Shown here one piece after another: positions 49,868-58,501 of a DNA stretch of 64,000 bases. Every line of letters begins with the position of its first letter. Position 1 is the first letter of the stretch. The stretch lies in contig NZ_HG428741.1 in the NCBI RefSeq assembly GCF_000380245.2, forward strand, positions 3,324,558 to 3,388,557. The letters run 5' to 3'. Source of the DNA: Bacillus massiliigorillae (GTDB lineage: Bacteria > Bacillota > Bacilli > Bacillales > DSM-1321). A program made the translations under genes and the position numbers. Below the pieces are notes generated by a model. The model was not told the DNA's origin, did not search any database, and worked only from the letters and a program-made list of their open reading frames with translations.

Positions 49868-50590
49868 TTAACACTTTTCAACAAGCATCATTCCTTGCAA
49901 TATATGAGACATACCAATTATGACATTGTTACTTGTTTTCTCTTGAACTAATTCACAATGTTCTTCTACCCAATGGAATAAATGCTTTTGTAAAAAATCA
50001 TTATATAATTTCATATATTGTTCATCTTCTAAACCGTTCTCTAATAAATAACATATGAATTCAAGTTCCAGCGCTAAATGATCATCAGGATCACTATTTT
50101 TATTAACGAGTGTCAGTCCTGCATCTTCATAAAATCTACGTACCGCTAATGTGTAATATTGCATCACTGCACCATTTTCACTACGATAAGTAGATTCATA
50201 TGGTGATGCTTCTAGTTCCATTGGTCCAACAAACAATCGATTAAAATCATATTGCAGATCAGCTAAATCTTGGGTTGAGAAATTCAATAACGTTTGAATT
50301 CCCTCTGTTATTGATTCTTGTTCTAAAGTTAAAGAGTCTTGTTTTATACAGCCAATTAGCTCTTTCCACTGACTTTCAGATAACTGATTTAATTGACCTG
50401 CATAAAATTTTTGTATAAATGTATATAAGCTAAGTTTAGTAATAATGGTTTCTTCTGTGTTTCTTACCTGTTGAGTACTCATAATATGTTGTACCGCCTT
50501 TTCATATAGACTTCCTACCAAGATTTTAACAAATTCCTTTTGTAATAAAGAGTGTAAAGTTGAACACTCTTTTATTGCCGTAGTGTTCAT
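49868..50590 (-). CDS. TorD/DmsD-family molybdoenzyme chaperone, copy 2
   Basis: The 240-aa helical protein has the diagnostic block NSDPDDHLALELEFICYLL and the upstream GPMELEASPYESTYR. It is distant from copy 1 (36579). The start is uncertain: the ATG at 50590 has no clear site, and codons 7-15 contain an AAAGAGTGT/ACACTCTTT hairpin (50547-50572). It leads the operon with the ferredoxin-like gene and follows the Moco genes. It would serve enzyme 2 or 3. Confidence 0.88.
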   Translation of the reverse strand: MNTTAIKECSTLHSLLQKEFVKILVGSLYEKAVQHIMSTQQVRNTEETIITKLSLYTFIQKFYAGQLNQLSESQWKELIGCIKQDSLTLEQESITEGIQTLLNFSTQDLADLQYDFNRLFVGPMELEASPYESTYRSENGAVMQYYTLAVRRFYEDAGLTLVNKNSDPDDHLALELEFICYLLENGLEDEQYMKLYNDFLQKHLFHWVEEHCELVQEKTSNNVIIGMSHILQGMMLVEKC

Positions 50591-50607
50591 TTTTACACTT
50601 GCTAATC

Positions 50608-50650
50608 AAAAAAAGCTAACTTTATGTAATTCACAAAGTTAGCTTTTTTT
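50608..50650. terminator. Terminator of the moeA-mobB-moaA operon
   Basis: AAAAAAAGCTAACTTT and AAAGTTAGCTTTTTTT form a 16-bp stem with an 11-base loop. Confidence 0.9.
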
Positions 50651-50674
50651 GACTGGCAAGAAGCTTATTATTTA

Positions 50675-51691
50675 CTATCCACCAATAAACGACATATTAA
50701 TTTTCTTACGATTCTTAACGGATTGCTCGGTACGTTCTTCAGAATATCGGTCATTACGTTGTTCCCAAGTTGAGCGAATGACTTTTAATATTTCCTCATC
50801 CGTAGATCCATTTCTTAAGATTTGACGTAAATCAACTCCCTCAGAAGCAAACAAACAATTATAGAATTTACCATCAGAAGATAAGCGACCTCTTGTACAA
50901 GAAGAACAAAACGGTTTAGATACAGAAGGAATAAAGCCTACTTCTGCTTCACTATTACTATACTTGTATCTTTTAGCTACTTCTCCATAGTATTTTTCTG
51001 AAGAAGGTGTAAGTTCATTATTTATTTGAAGTTTCCTAAGTATTTCTTCTTGTGAGACAACTCTCTCATAACTCCAATCATTGTCATTACCTACATCCAT
51101 GAATTCGATATATCGAAGTTCAATGCCTTGACTCTTAAAGTAGTCTGCCATAGGAACAACTTGATTATCATTCACACCTTTTTGAACAACCATATTCACT
51201 TTAATGGTAAAGCCCATATCTTGAGCATATTTAATATTTTCAAGAATTATTTTCGAATCAAAGCCACGTCCATTTAATTCTCCAAACAACTCTGAATCTA
51301 ATGCATCTAAACTAATATTTAATCTTCGTAGTCCTGCATCATAGAGCGCTCTCGCTTTTTTCTTCAAAAGCACACCATTCGTCGTTAATCCCATGTCTTT
51401 TATACCTTCAATGGTATTAAGACGCTTAATTAACTCTTCAAGATTATGCCTTAATAACGGTTCACCGCCTGTTAATCTGAGCTTCTTTACGCCTAAAGAA
51501 GCAAATAAACACGATAATCGATATATTTCCTCGAATGAAAGAAGCTCATCCCTTGGCATAAACTTAAAGGAATCCCCAAAAACTTCTTTCGGCATACAAT
51601 ACGCACAGCGAAAATTACATCGATCCGTTACTGAGATACGTAAATCATGTAGAGGCCTTTGCAATTGATCTACACTAAATTGTGTTGTCAT
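50675..51691 (-). CDS. moaA: GTP 3',8-cyclase MoaA
   Basis: This 338-aa radical-SAM enzyme has the N-terminal cluster motif DRCNFRCAYCMP, LRLTGGEPLLR for SAM, and the C-terminal second cluster FCSSCTRGRLSSDGKFYNCL. The chain ends in the double glycine FIGG that MoaA needs. It opens the molybdopterin pathway by converting GTP to 3',8-cyclo-H2GTP. Confidence 0.97.
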   Translation of the reverse strand: MTTQFSVDQLQRPLHDLRISVTDRCNFRCAYCMPKEVFGDSFKFMPRDELLSFEEIYRLSCLFASLGVKKLRLTGGEPLLRHNLEELIKRLNTIEGIKDMGLTTNGVLLKKKARALYDAGLRRLNISLDALDSELFGELNGRGFDSKIILENIKYAQDMGFTIKVNMVVQKGVNDNQVVPMADYFKSQGIELRYIEFMDVGNDNDWSYERVVSQEEILRKLQINNELTPSSEKYYGEVAKRYKYSNSEAEVGFIPSVSKPFCSSCTRGRLSSDGKFYNCLFASEGVDLRQILRNGSTDEEILKVIRSTWEQRNDRYSEERTEQSVKNRKKINMSFIGG

Positions 51692-51713
51692 GATGAATTC
51701 TCCTCCAACAACT

Positions 51714-52229
51714 TTATTTCATAATAGTTTCAGTCACATAGTTACGAACCCAATTATCCAACTGTTGCTGATTATTACGATTGATTATCTTATTGTTTGT
51801 ATCAAGTGCCATTTCATATAAGCACACTACAAGAACAATATTTTGTAAAGAGCTTAAAATTTTCCAATCCTCTTCAGTGCGTATTAAAACCACTTTGGGT
51901 AATGGTTCACGTTTAAAGCCTTCTACCAAGATTACATCAGGATTAGCAATCATAGACAGTTCTATTAATTGATTAAGATCCAATTCACGACGGTTATGAA
52001 ATTGAACCATTCCATCACCAACCACAACAGAACTAGAAGCACCCTTATTAAAATACTTCATACTATCTGTTTCAGAAGAAGGAAGCTCTATCGGTCCAGC
52101 ATGTCCATGATGTTTAATGACTGATACACCTAATCCTTCTTCTTGCAGAACATCTAACCAGTTTTCTATAAGTGTTGTTTTTCCACTATTTTTAAAGCCG
52201 ACAATCTGTAAGATTCTCACAGATTCCAC
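51714..52229 (-). CDS. mobB: Molybdopterin-guanine dinucleotide biosynthesis adaptor MobB
   Basis: The 171-aa P-loop GTPase has ILQIVGFKNSGKTTLIENWL (Walker A), VIKHHGH and VILVEGFKREPLPKV. MobB assists MobA in adding GMP to molybdopterin. It overlaps the moeA end by 13 bp. Confidence 0.93.
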   Translation of the reverse strand: MESVRILQIVGFKNSGKTTLIENWLDVLQEEGLGVSVIKHHGHAGPIELPSSETDSMKYFNKGASSSVVVGDGMVQFHNRRELDLNQLIELSMIANPDVILVEGFKREPLPKVVLIRTEEDWKILSSLQNIVLVVCLYEMALDTNNKIINRNNQQQLDNWVRNYVTETIMK

Positions 52230-53476
52230 TCCGCTACACCCTCTTCAGTTCCTAAAAGCAAAACATCCACTTCCGTACCAGCTTCATATCCTCTCGTACC
52301 ACTTGGAAGAACAATAATGGCATTTCCATTTGCGATACTAGTTACTGCATTTGATTTATTGAAACCAGCTGGTTTTACAATAGGTCCATTCACACCAAAT
52401 TCATATGATGCTCGAATAAATCGTGTAAATGGATTTGGTTTTAGAAAATCTTCTGTTAAAATCGCTTTCGTCTGCTGTAAATACGGCTTATTACAGCCCA
52501 TCATTTTTAACAATACAGGACGTACTAACAATTCAAATCCTGAGAAGCAAGCTGACGGATTTCCTGATAATCCAAATAAATATTGATGATTACTTACTGC
52601 TGCCGTTGTTACACTTCCTGGTCTCATCAAAATTTTATTAAATAGAACATCTGCATTTAAACGCTTGTACACAGCTGGAGCAAAATCAAAATCACCAACC
52701 GATACGCCACCAGTTGTAATTAAACAATCTGTCTCACTTAAAGCACGTACTACCGTTTCATAGCACTGATCAAGATCATCTGACTGCATACCATATGAAC
52801 GGAATTCAATACCCATACGTTGTAGCTGCGCCTCAATCATATATCCATTGCTATTACGAATCTTACCAGGTTGTAACTCATCATTTACGTCCAATAATTC
52901 AGTACCAGTTGCTATAATTCCGACAATTGGTTTTTTAGCCACTTTCACCTGTGCATAGCCTAAAGTTGCAAGCAATGCAATTGTACCAGGGTGAATGAAA
53001 CCACCAGCCTTAATTAATTCTGTTCCAACTTTTGCATCTTCACCTTGATAAGAAATATTTTCACCAGGCTTAAAGGGCTTACGAATTGAAAAAGAATCTT
53101 CTCCTTCAGCTCTCGCTTGTTCAAACATAACAACAGCATCTGCTCCTTCTGGCAATGCTGCCCCTGTCATAATACGAACGGCTTCATGCTCCCCTACAAC
53201 AACTTTCGACACATGGCCTGCTCCGATATGATCAACTACACGAAAAGTGACACGACTTTCTCCTGATGCACCTTCAGAGTCTTGTGATCGAATGGCAAAT
53301 CCATCATATGCTGAACGGTTAAAATGTGGGATATCATGCCTTGCAATAATATTTTCTGCTAATATACGCCCATAAGCTTGTTGTAAAGGTACACTTTCTG
53401 TCTTTACAGAAGGAATATGATTCATCAGTCTTGCAATAGCTTCAGTTACAGGAATTGGTTTTCTTTTTTCTATCAT
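52217..53476 (-). CDS. moeA: Molybdopterin molybdotransferase MoeA
   Basis: The 419-aa protein has ILAENIIARHDIPHFNRSAY DGFA at the N-terminus, GEAVRIMTGAALPEGADAV-type core (here EHEAVRIMTGAALPEG), TGTELLDVNDE, GLSGNPSACFSGFELLV and a C-terminal domain IV. It inserts molybdate into adenylated molybdopterin. It is first of moeA-mobB-moaA and divergent from moaC. Confidence 0.96.
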   Translation of the reverse strand: MIEKRKPIPVTEAIARLMNHIPSVKTESVPLQQAYGRILAENIIARHDIPHFNRSAYDGFAIRSQDSEGASGESRVTFRVVDHIGAGHVSKVVVGEHEAVRIMTGAALPEGADAVVMFEQARAEGEDSFSIRKPFKPGENISYQGEDAKVGTELIKAGGFIHPGTIALLATLGYAQVKVAKKPIVGIIATGTELLDVNDELQPGKIRNSNGYMIEAQLQRMGIEFRSYGMQSDDLDQCYETVVRALSETDCLITTGGVSVGDFDFAPAVYKRLNADVLFNKILMRPGSVTTAAVSNHQYLFGLSGNPSACFSGFELLVRPVLLKMMGCNKPYLQQTKAILTEDFLKPNPFTRFIRASYEFGVNGPIVKPAGFNKSNAVTSIANGNAIIVLPSGTRGYEAGTEVDVLLLGTEEGVAEWNL

Positions 53477-53667
53477 TTCTTCAGTTCTCCCTACATTTTT
53501 CGTATATACTAAAGGAATATAAGCTTTACTTTTTTTGTATTGTACATTATATCACAAAAAACTTTTTTATATTTTATGTAATATGACAGTAATTATCATG
53601 TGAAGGGTTGTATAATATTAATTCCATCACAAAAAAGAGAATAAACAAACAGATTGGATGATTATTG

Positions 53668-54159
53668 ATGAGTAAACTTACACACTTTAATGAACAAGGC
53701 CGTGCTAAAATGGTCGATATTTCTGAAAAAAACACTACCGAAAGAACAGCTGTAGCTCGTTCATCAGTCATTGTAAACGAATATATTTATAATCAAATTA
53801 TCGATGGTACAAATAAAAAAGGTGATGTGCTTGCCGTGTCACAAGTAGCTGGAATTATGGCAGCTAAACAAACATCATCCATCATACCAATGTGCCATCC
53901 AATTGCTTTAACGGGTGTTAATATTACGTTTGATTGGAATGTGCATCGTTATGACCATCATTATGAAGTCTTAATACTAGCTGAAGCTAAGACAACTGGA
54001 CAAACCGGCGTAGAAATGGAAGCTTTAACTGCTGCTTCTGCCACAGCATTAACGATTTACGATATGTGTAAAGCAGCTGGTAAAGACATGATTATCGGTC
54101 AAACGATGTTAATCAGTAAAACAGGCGGAAAGAGTGGCGATTATAAAAGACAATTATAA
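53668..54159 (+). CDS. moaC: Cyclic pyranopterin monophosphate synthase MoaC
   Basis: The 163-aa protein has LTHFNEQGRAKMVDIS at the start, IPMCHPIALTGVNI (active-site His), VEMEALTAASATALTIYDMC and the catalytic lysines in KAAGKDMIIG and SKTGGKSG. It converts cyclo-H2GTP to cPMP. The ATG at 53668 is preferred over a TTG one codon earlier. It is the only + strand Moco gene here. Confidence 0.96.
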   Translation: MSKLTHFNEQGRAKMVDISEKNTTERTAVARSSVIVNEYIYNQIIDGTNKKGDVLAVSQVAGIMAAKQTSSIIPMCHPIALTGVNITFDWNVHRYDHHYEVLILAEAKTTGQTGVEMEALTAASATALTIYDMCKAAGKDMIIGQTMLISKTGGKSGDYKRQL

Positions 54160-54174
54160 TGCTATCTATTCATC

Positions 54175-54217
54175 AAAAAAGCTTTCTTCTACATGAGCAC
54201 GTAGAAGAAAGCTTTTT
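54175..54217. terminator. Bidirectional terminator between moaC and moaB
   Basis: AAAAAGCTTTCTTCTAC and GTAGAAGAAAGCTTTTTT form a 17-bp stem with an 8-base loop. Confidence 0.9.
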
Positions 54218-54233
54218 TAATTAGGTAAACCAT

Positions 54234-54752
54234 CTACCCAAGAAGATCTTTCCTCACTTCTCTTACAACATGAGCTATTTCAGGTAGAATAAGCTTATTC
54301 ATAGCTAATTTAACAGCTCCTGTTGAACCTGGAGTGGAAAAAATCACTTTATCTTTCGCAACTCCTGCAATTGCTCGTGACAGAATAGCAGCTGAACCAA
54401 TATCTTCTAAATAGCTAAGCATTCTAAAAATCTCGCCATACCCTGGTAGTTCTTTATCCAACAAGCTTTTTACAGTCTCAATGGTTACATCACGACGTGC
54501 GATTCCCGTACCACCATTCGTTAAAATCACATCTATATCAGAATTATGGCAGCCTTCGATTAAAGCATTGTGGATTTCTTGTTGCTCGTCTTTAACAATC
54601 TTATATGCCGAAATCGTATGCCCCGCACTTTCTAATAGTTCCATCATCGTCTTGCCACTCTTATCTGTTTCAGGAGTACGTGTGTCACTCACTGTAATCA
54701 CCATTATACGAATGCTTTTCGGAGCTTCTAGTTTATGTTCATTTACACTCAT
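54234..54752 (-). CDS. moaB: Molybdopterin adenylyltransferase-type protein MoaB
   Basis: The 172-aa MogA/MoaB-fold protein has VITVSDTRTPETDKSG, VILTNGGTGIARRDVT and IFSTPGSTGAVKLAMN. It would adenylate molybdopterin before molybdenum insertion. It lies 15 bp after moeB and ends the operon. Confidence 0.94.
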   Translation of the reverse strand: MSVNEHKLEAPKSIRIMVITVSDTRTPETDKSGKTMMELLESAGHTISAYKIVKDEQQEIHNALIEGCHNSDIDVILTNGGTGIARRDVTIETVKSLLDKELPGYGEIFRMLSYLEDIGSAAILSRAIAGVAKDKVIFSTPGSTGAVKLAMNKLILPEIAHVVREVRKDLLG

Positions 54753-54767
54753 CTTATACCTCCACTG

Positions 54768-55787
54768 CTATCCTAAAATACGTTGATATAACGATTTCGC
54801 TTGCGCTTCATCCTTCGTATCATGCACAAGAGCACGACCATCTTGGAAAATGACCATTCGCTGTCCATTTGTTTCTAGCGAAATAAGAAAAGCATTTGCT
54901 TTTACCTCATAACCACCATTTCGTAAATCCTCTGCAAGCTTTACTAAATTTAACTTTCTTTCAGAAGACGGTCGGATTTGTACTGTATTTCGTCCACATA
55001 AAACAGCTGTTTTTGTAGCTTTCTCAATTTGTAAAAACGGGTATGTAGGCTCTTCTCCACAAGATAAACAGCTAGATTTTTTCATTTTAGATGCTTTTAT
55101 CACATGATATTGATTATTCCATACATCAAAGCTTACAAATCCAGGTCGAAGTGCACTCCAGTTTTCCGTTAACATTTTTAATGTTTCGGTATGCTGATGA
55201 GCAACAACCATCGTTACCGCAGGAGCAATAATACCATTTGTATCACAAGTCATCCCTTGAATTGGTAGTGTAGATAACAAACAATGCAAGCAAGGCGTTT
55301 CTCCAGGAATAATCGTAAAGCTCATTCCGCTACTTCCAACACATGCACCATAAATCCATGGGATACTATACTTCTGTGTTAAATCATTAATAATCATTCG
55401 CGTTTCAAAGTTATCTGTTGAATCTATCACGACATCCGCTTTTTGAACAAGAGGCTGTAACGTAAGGGCTGTACCATCTGCAACAACGGCTTCTATCTCA
55501 ACGTCACTGTTAATCGATTGTAAATGACGTCGTGCCGCTTCTGCCTTTGGCATTCTTTCCTGCACATCAGCTTCTGTATACAATTGCTGACGTTGTAAAT
55601 TACTTTCTTCTACATAATCACGATCAATAATAGTTAATTTCCCTACACCTGCTCGCGTTAACATTTCGCAATTCGCTGAACCTAAAGCACCAGCACCAAC
55701 CACAAGAACATGCTTTGAGCGAATTAGGTCTTGCCCTTGTTTTCCAATTGGACTAAACAACTCTTGTCTTGAATAACGGTCACCCAT
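54768..55787 (-). CDS. moeB: MoeB/ThiF-type sulfur-carrier adenylyltransferase
   Basis: The 339-aa E1-like protein has RYSRQELFSPIGKQGQ, VLVVGAGALGSANCEML (nucleotide loop), DVVIDSTDNFETR and two cysteine pairs for zinc (PCLHC and SCLSC). It activates the MoaD C-terminus. The C-terminal extension after residue 250 is not a full rhodanese. Together with adjacent moaD the MoeB assignment is preferred over ThiF. Confidence 0.93.
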   Translation of the reverse strand: MGDRYSRQELFSPIGKQGQDLIRSKHVLVVGAGALGSANCEMLTRAGVGKLTIIDRDYVEESNLQRQQLYTEADVQERMPKAEAARRHLQSINSDVEIEAVVADGTALTLQPLVQKADVVIDSTDNFETRMIINDLTQKYSIPWIYGACVGSSGMSFTIIPGETPCLHCLLSTLPIQGMTCDTNGIIAPAVTMVVAHQHTETLKMLTENWSALRPGFVSFDVWNNQYHVIKASKMKKSSCLSCGEEPTYPFLQIEKATKTAVLCGRNTVQIRPSSERKLNLVKLAEDLRNGGYEVKANAFLISLETNGQRMVIFQDGRALVHDTKDEAQAKSLYQRILG

Positions 55788-55793
55788 CACTCA

Positions 55794-56030
55794 TCAACCC
55801 CCACTAACTGGTGGAATAAATGCTACTGTATCACCTTCATTTAACTTGTATGTAGCATCAACAAATTCTTCATTTACCGCTGTCATCACAGCTTGTAATT
55901 CATCTGCAACTTGGAATTCATTAATTAACTGTTCTTTTAATTCAGCAACTGTTAAACCGCTACCTTGCCAATCTATACTGTCTTTTCCAAACTTCTCTTT
56001 TAAATTAGTAAATAATAAAATTTTAATCAT
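55794..56030 (-). CDS. moaD: Molybdopterin synthase sulfur-carrier subunit MoaD
   Basis: The 78-aa ubiquitin-fold protein starts MIKILLFTNLKEKFGKD at 56030 (GGAGGA site) and ends VAFIPPVSGG. The C-terminal GG is the thiocarboxylate site. It overlaps the end of moaE by 8 bp and is 6 bp from moeB. A longer frame to 56273 is an artefact running through moaE. Confidence 0.95.
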   Translation of the reverse strand: MIKILLFTNLKEKFGKDSIDWQGSGLTVAELKEQLINEFQVADELQAVMTAVNEEFVDATYKLNEGDTVAFIPPVSGG

Positions 56031-56487
56031 TGCACTCTTCCTCCGTCGGTTTTCCAGAAGGGTATTCAATTGTTCCTTGTTGATTACCAATCCATTCTTC
56101 GCCATCTTCCCAATGCTCTTTCTTCCAAATAGGGACAATTTCTTTAATTCTTTCAATTGCATAAGAATTCGCATCATATGCATCACGACGATGTGGTGTT
56201 GATACCGCAATAACAACAGCAATATCCGTAATTTCAAGCTTTCCGATACGATGTGTGATGACCATCTCTGCATCAGGCCAGCGTTCTTTCACTTCAGAAA
56301 CAATCTCTTCTAATTTCTTCACTGCCATTGGTACATATGCTTCATAGACTAAATACATCGTTTTCTTACCTTTTGTAAATTCACGTACCGTACCAATAAA
56401 AGTTGTGATTGCTCCTGCTTCTCGTTTCGTTACTTTATCAATTAATTGCTGAACGTCAATCGGTTCAGTCGTTATTGCACAATTCAT
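56023..56487 (-). CDS. moaE: Molybdopterin synthase catalytic subunit MoaE
   Basis: The 154-aa protein has GAITTFIGTVREFTKGKK, LVYEAYVPMAVKKLEEI, HRIGKLEITDIAVVIAVS and the active-site lysine region PIWKKEHWEDGEEW. With MoaD it forms molybdopterin synthase. Confidence 0.96.
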   Translation of the reverse strand: MNCAITTEPIDVQQLIDKVTKREAGAITTFIGTVREFTKGKKTMYLVYEAYVPMAVKKLEEIVSEVKERWPDAEMVITHRIGKLEITDIAVVIAVSTPHRRDAYDANSYAIERIKEIVPIWKKEHWEDGEEWIGNQQGTIEYPSGKPTEEECND

Positions 56488-56582
56488 ATGTCTTCATCCT
56501 TTTAATATAATTATTTCTTTCACAAAATTCACTTGTGAAATCATTTACAAATATGTATCCATTAATCAGTTTGAATGATTGT

Positions 56583-57185
56583 TTAACCCTTCTTTAATTC
56601 ACTTTCTAGCTTCTGTGCTATTTTAAATTCTTCAGGTCGATTCATATTAAAAAACACGTTTTGTATATGATCATTCACTGACAACAGCTCATCTTCGGTC
56701 AAAATTCTCGTATGAACTTCATCGAAAATCCCTACCATACGAAGCATCTTCTCTTGTAAGTTCTTGCGAATAGGAGCTAAACAAGTTTTTCGATAAGCAG
56801 CAAATAAAGGATGATACTGATTATCTACACTTGGTAATACGGCATCATAATCATCTAGATGCTGTACTAAAAGCTTCATTACTTCAATATTAATAAATGG
56901 CATATCACAAGCAACTAAAAAACATTTATCATGCTTCGCCGCTTGCAGCCCCGCTTCAAGACCAGCTAGCGGACCGCTTTCTTTATACGTATCAGCCACT
57001 AAAGGAACATTCAAAAAGGCATATTGTTCATGATTATTTGTCACAACAATAACCTCATCAGCAACTTGCTTACAGCAATCTACGATATGCTCAATTGTCG
57101 TTTTATCAAAAATAGGTAATAATGCTTTATTTGTTCCCATCCTACTAGACTTGCCACCAGCTAAAATGATAGCTGTACATTCCAT
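56583..57185 (-). CDS. mobA: Molybdenum cofactor guanylyltransferase MobA
   Basis: The 200-aa nucleotidyltransferase has AIILAGGKSSRMGTNKALLP at the N-terminus and LVACDMPFINIEVMK with the metal aspartate. It makes the bis-MGD form needed by DMSO-reductase-type enzymes, matching the three such enzymes here. The ATG at 57185 is chosen; AGGAG lies upstream. Confidence 0.94.
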   Translation of the reverse strand: MECTAIILAGGKSSRMGTNKALLPIFDKTTIEHIVDCCKQVADEVIVVTNNHEQYAFLNVPLVADTYKESGPLAGLEAGLQAAKHDKCFLVACDMPFINIEVMKLLVQHLDDYDAVLPSVDNQYHPLFAAYRKTCLAPIRKNLQEKMLRMVGIFDEVHTRILTEDELLSVNDHIQNVFFNMNRPEEFKIAQKLESELKKG

Positions 57186-57280
57186 TTTGTCAACGCTCCT
57201 CTCCATTCGTAAAAAATATTCTCTTACTTATGCATTTTATCGTACTAAATACGAAAGTAACAAATTGAAAAACAAACCAA

Positions 57281-58180
57281 TTACTTTACAAAGTCCTCGT
57301 TCGTCAAGTCTGTATTCACGCCAATAGCCGCTTTACTGCCTTCCCCAGCAGCAATTACGACTTGTGACGGAGTTGTAACATCTCCTGCTGCATAGATACC
57401 TTCTATATTTGTTCTACCTAATCCATCAGTATTCAAACCACCGTTTTTATCTATTTCACAACCTAAAGATTGTGCTATTGAAGTAGTTGAAACCCATTCA
57501 GGTGTAATAAATCCACCTTCTATTGGCACTTCCACCCCATCAGCAAATCTTATAGCCTTTACCATTCCTTCATTGCCCACTAATTGTTTCACTTTTTGTT
57601 CAAACAGCTGTATTTCTTTCCGTTCAAGTTCACTCTTTTCTTCTTCTGAAAGTGTATGGCTTCCATCCGTACAAACAATAAGATTTTTACTCCAATTATA
57701 TATCAGTTTAATACTTTCAAATATAGCTTGATGATTCGAGATTATCGCAATCGCTTTCTCCTTCATCTCCCAGCCGTCACAATAGGGGCAACTATAAATA
57801 CTGTTTCCGTAGAAAGTTTGAATACCTTCTATATTCGGCAATGCCTCTTTAACACCTGTTGCAAAGATAATTTTTCTAGCAGAATATAGTTCACCTTCTA
57901 ATGTTTCAATCGAAAAATGATTATCTCCTTTTCTAATGGACGCAATTTTCATTCTCTGTAAGATGATGGACGGGTATTTGCTCAATTCAGTACGTGCAAT
58001 CTTTTTCAACTCATTTGGTTTTACACCATCTCTTGTTAGAAATCCATGCGATTCTCTTGTAACAGCATTTCGGGGCTCATTATCATCAAAAAGAATAACA
58101 TTTCTTCTCGCTCTTCCAAGAACTAACGAAGCACTCATCCCAGCAGGCCCGCCTCCAATGACAGCACAATCATAAAGCAT
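57281..58180 (-). CDS. Thioredoxin-reductase-like FAD/NAD(P) oxidoreductase
   Basis: The 299-aa protein has VIGGGPAGMSASLVLGRA (FAD), a redox SCPYCDGWE (CxxC in the position of thioredoxin reductase) and a C-terminal GIYAAGDVTTPSQVVIAAGE. It is shorter and more divergent than TrxB, so its disulfide partner is uncertain. AAAGGA precedes the ATG at 58180. It lies 95 bp upstream of mobA on the same strand but may be separate from the Moco operon. Confidence 0.85.
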   Translation of the reverse strand: MLYDCAVIGGGPAGMSASLVLGRARRNVILFDDNEPRNAVTRESHGFLTRDGVKPNELKKIARTELSKYPSIILQRMKIASIRKGDNHFSIETLEGELYSARKIIFATGVKEALPNIEGIQTFYGNSIYSCPYCDGWEMKEKAIAIISNHQAIFESIKLIYNWSKNLIVCTDGSHTLSEEEKSELERKEIQLFEQKVKQLVGNEGMVKAIRFADGVEVPIEGGFITPEWVSTTSIAQSLGCEIDKNGGLNTDGLGRTNIEGIYAAGDVTTPSQVVIAAGEGSKAAIGVNTDLTNEDFVK

Positions 58181-58270
58181 ATTTCTCAATCCTTTCTAAG
58201 CAAAGCAAAATAGTATTATTAGCTTTTCTCAAAAAAGAATTTAGATTCTACTAACTGTTGCTACAAAAAG

Positions 58271-58320
58271 AAAAACCCCTTCGATTTAACAATAGCAAAA
58301 TTGCTAATCAAAGGGATTTT
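58271..58320 (-). terminator. Terminator after the Arc-like/SPFH pair
   Basis: On the minus strand AATCCCTTTGATT pairs with AATCGAAGGGG, with an AGCAA/TTGCT inner pair, followed by TTTTT. Confidence 0.8.
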
Positions 58321-58322
58321 CA

Positions 58323-58490
58323 TTATTCATTCTCTTTATCTTTTTTCCATCTACCGGCTTTCTTAACCGATTCTTTTAAAAGAATTTCAATTTGAGCATT
58401 CACACTTCTTAGCTCATCTTCTGCCCACTTCTCAAGTGCATCATATAGCTTAGGATCAATTCTAAGTGGATAAGCTTTTCTTTTAGCCAT
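58323..58490 (-). CDS. Arc-like ribbon-helix-helix protein (55 aa)
   Basis: MAKRKAYPLRIDPKLYDALE then KWAEDELRSVNAQIEILLKE is the RHH pattern: one beta strand of DNA contacts (KAYPLRI) and two helices, with the SVNAQIEILL dimer helix typical of Arc. It starts 11 bp after the SPFH gene on the same strand, so the two form an operon. It likely represses that operon through the TGATAT-rich inverted repeat at 59383-59423. Confidence 0.85.
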   Translation of the reverse strand: MAKRKAYPLRIDPKLYDALEKWAEDELRSVNAQIEILLKESVKKAGRWKKDKENE

Positions 58491-58501
58491 TGTATCAAGT
58501 C

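Noticed and set aside
56031..56273. Long upstream extension of moaD
   Set aside because: It lies antiphase inside moaE; the real MoaD start at 56030 has its own ribosome-binding site.
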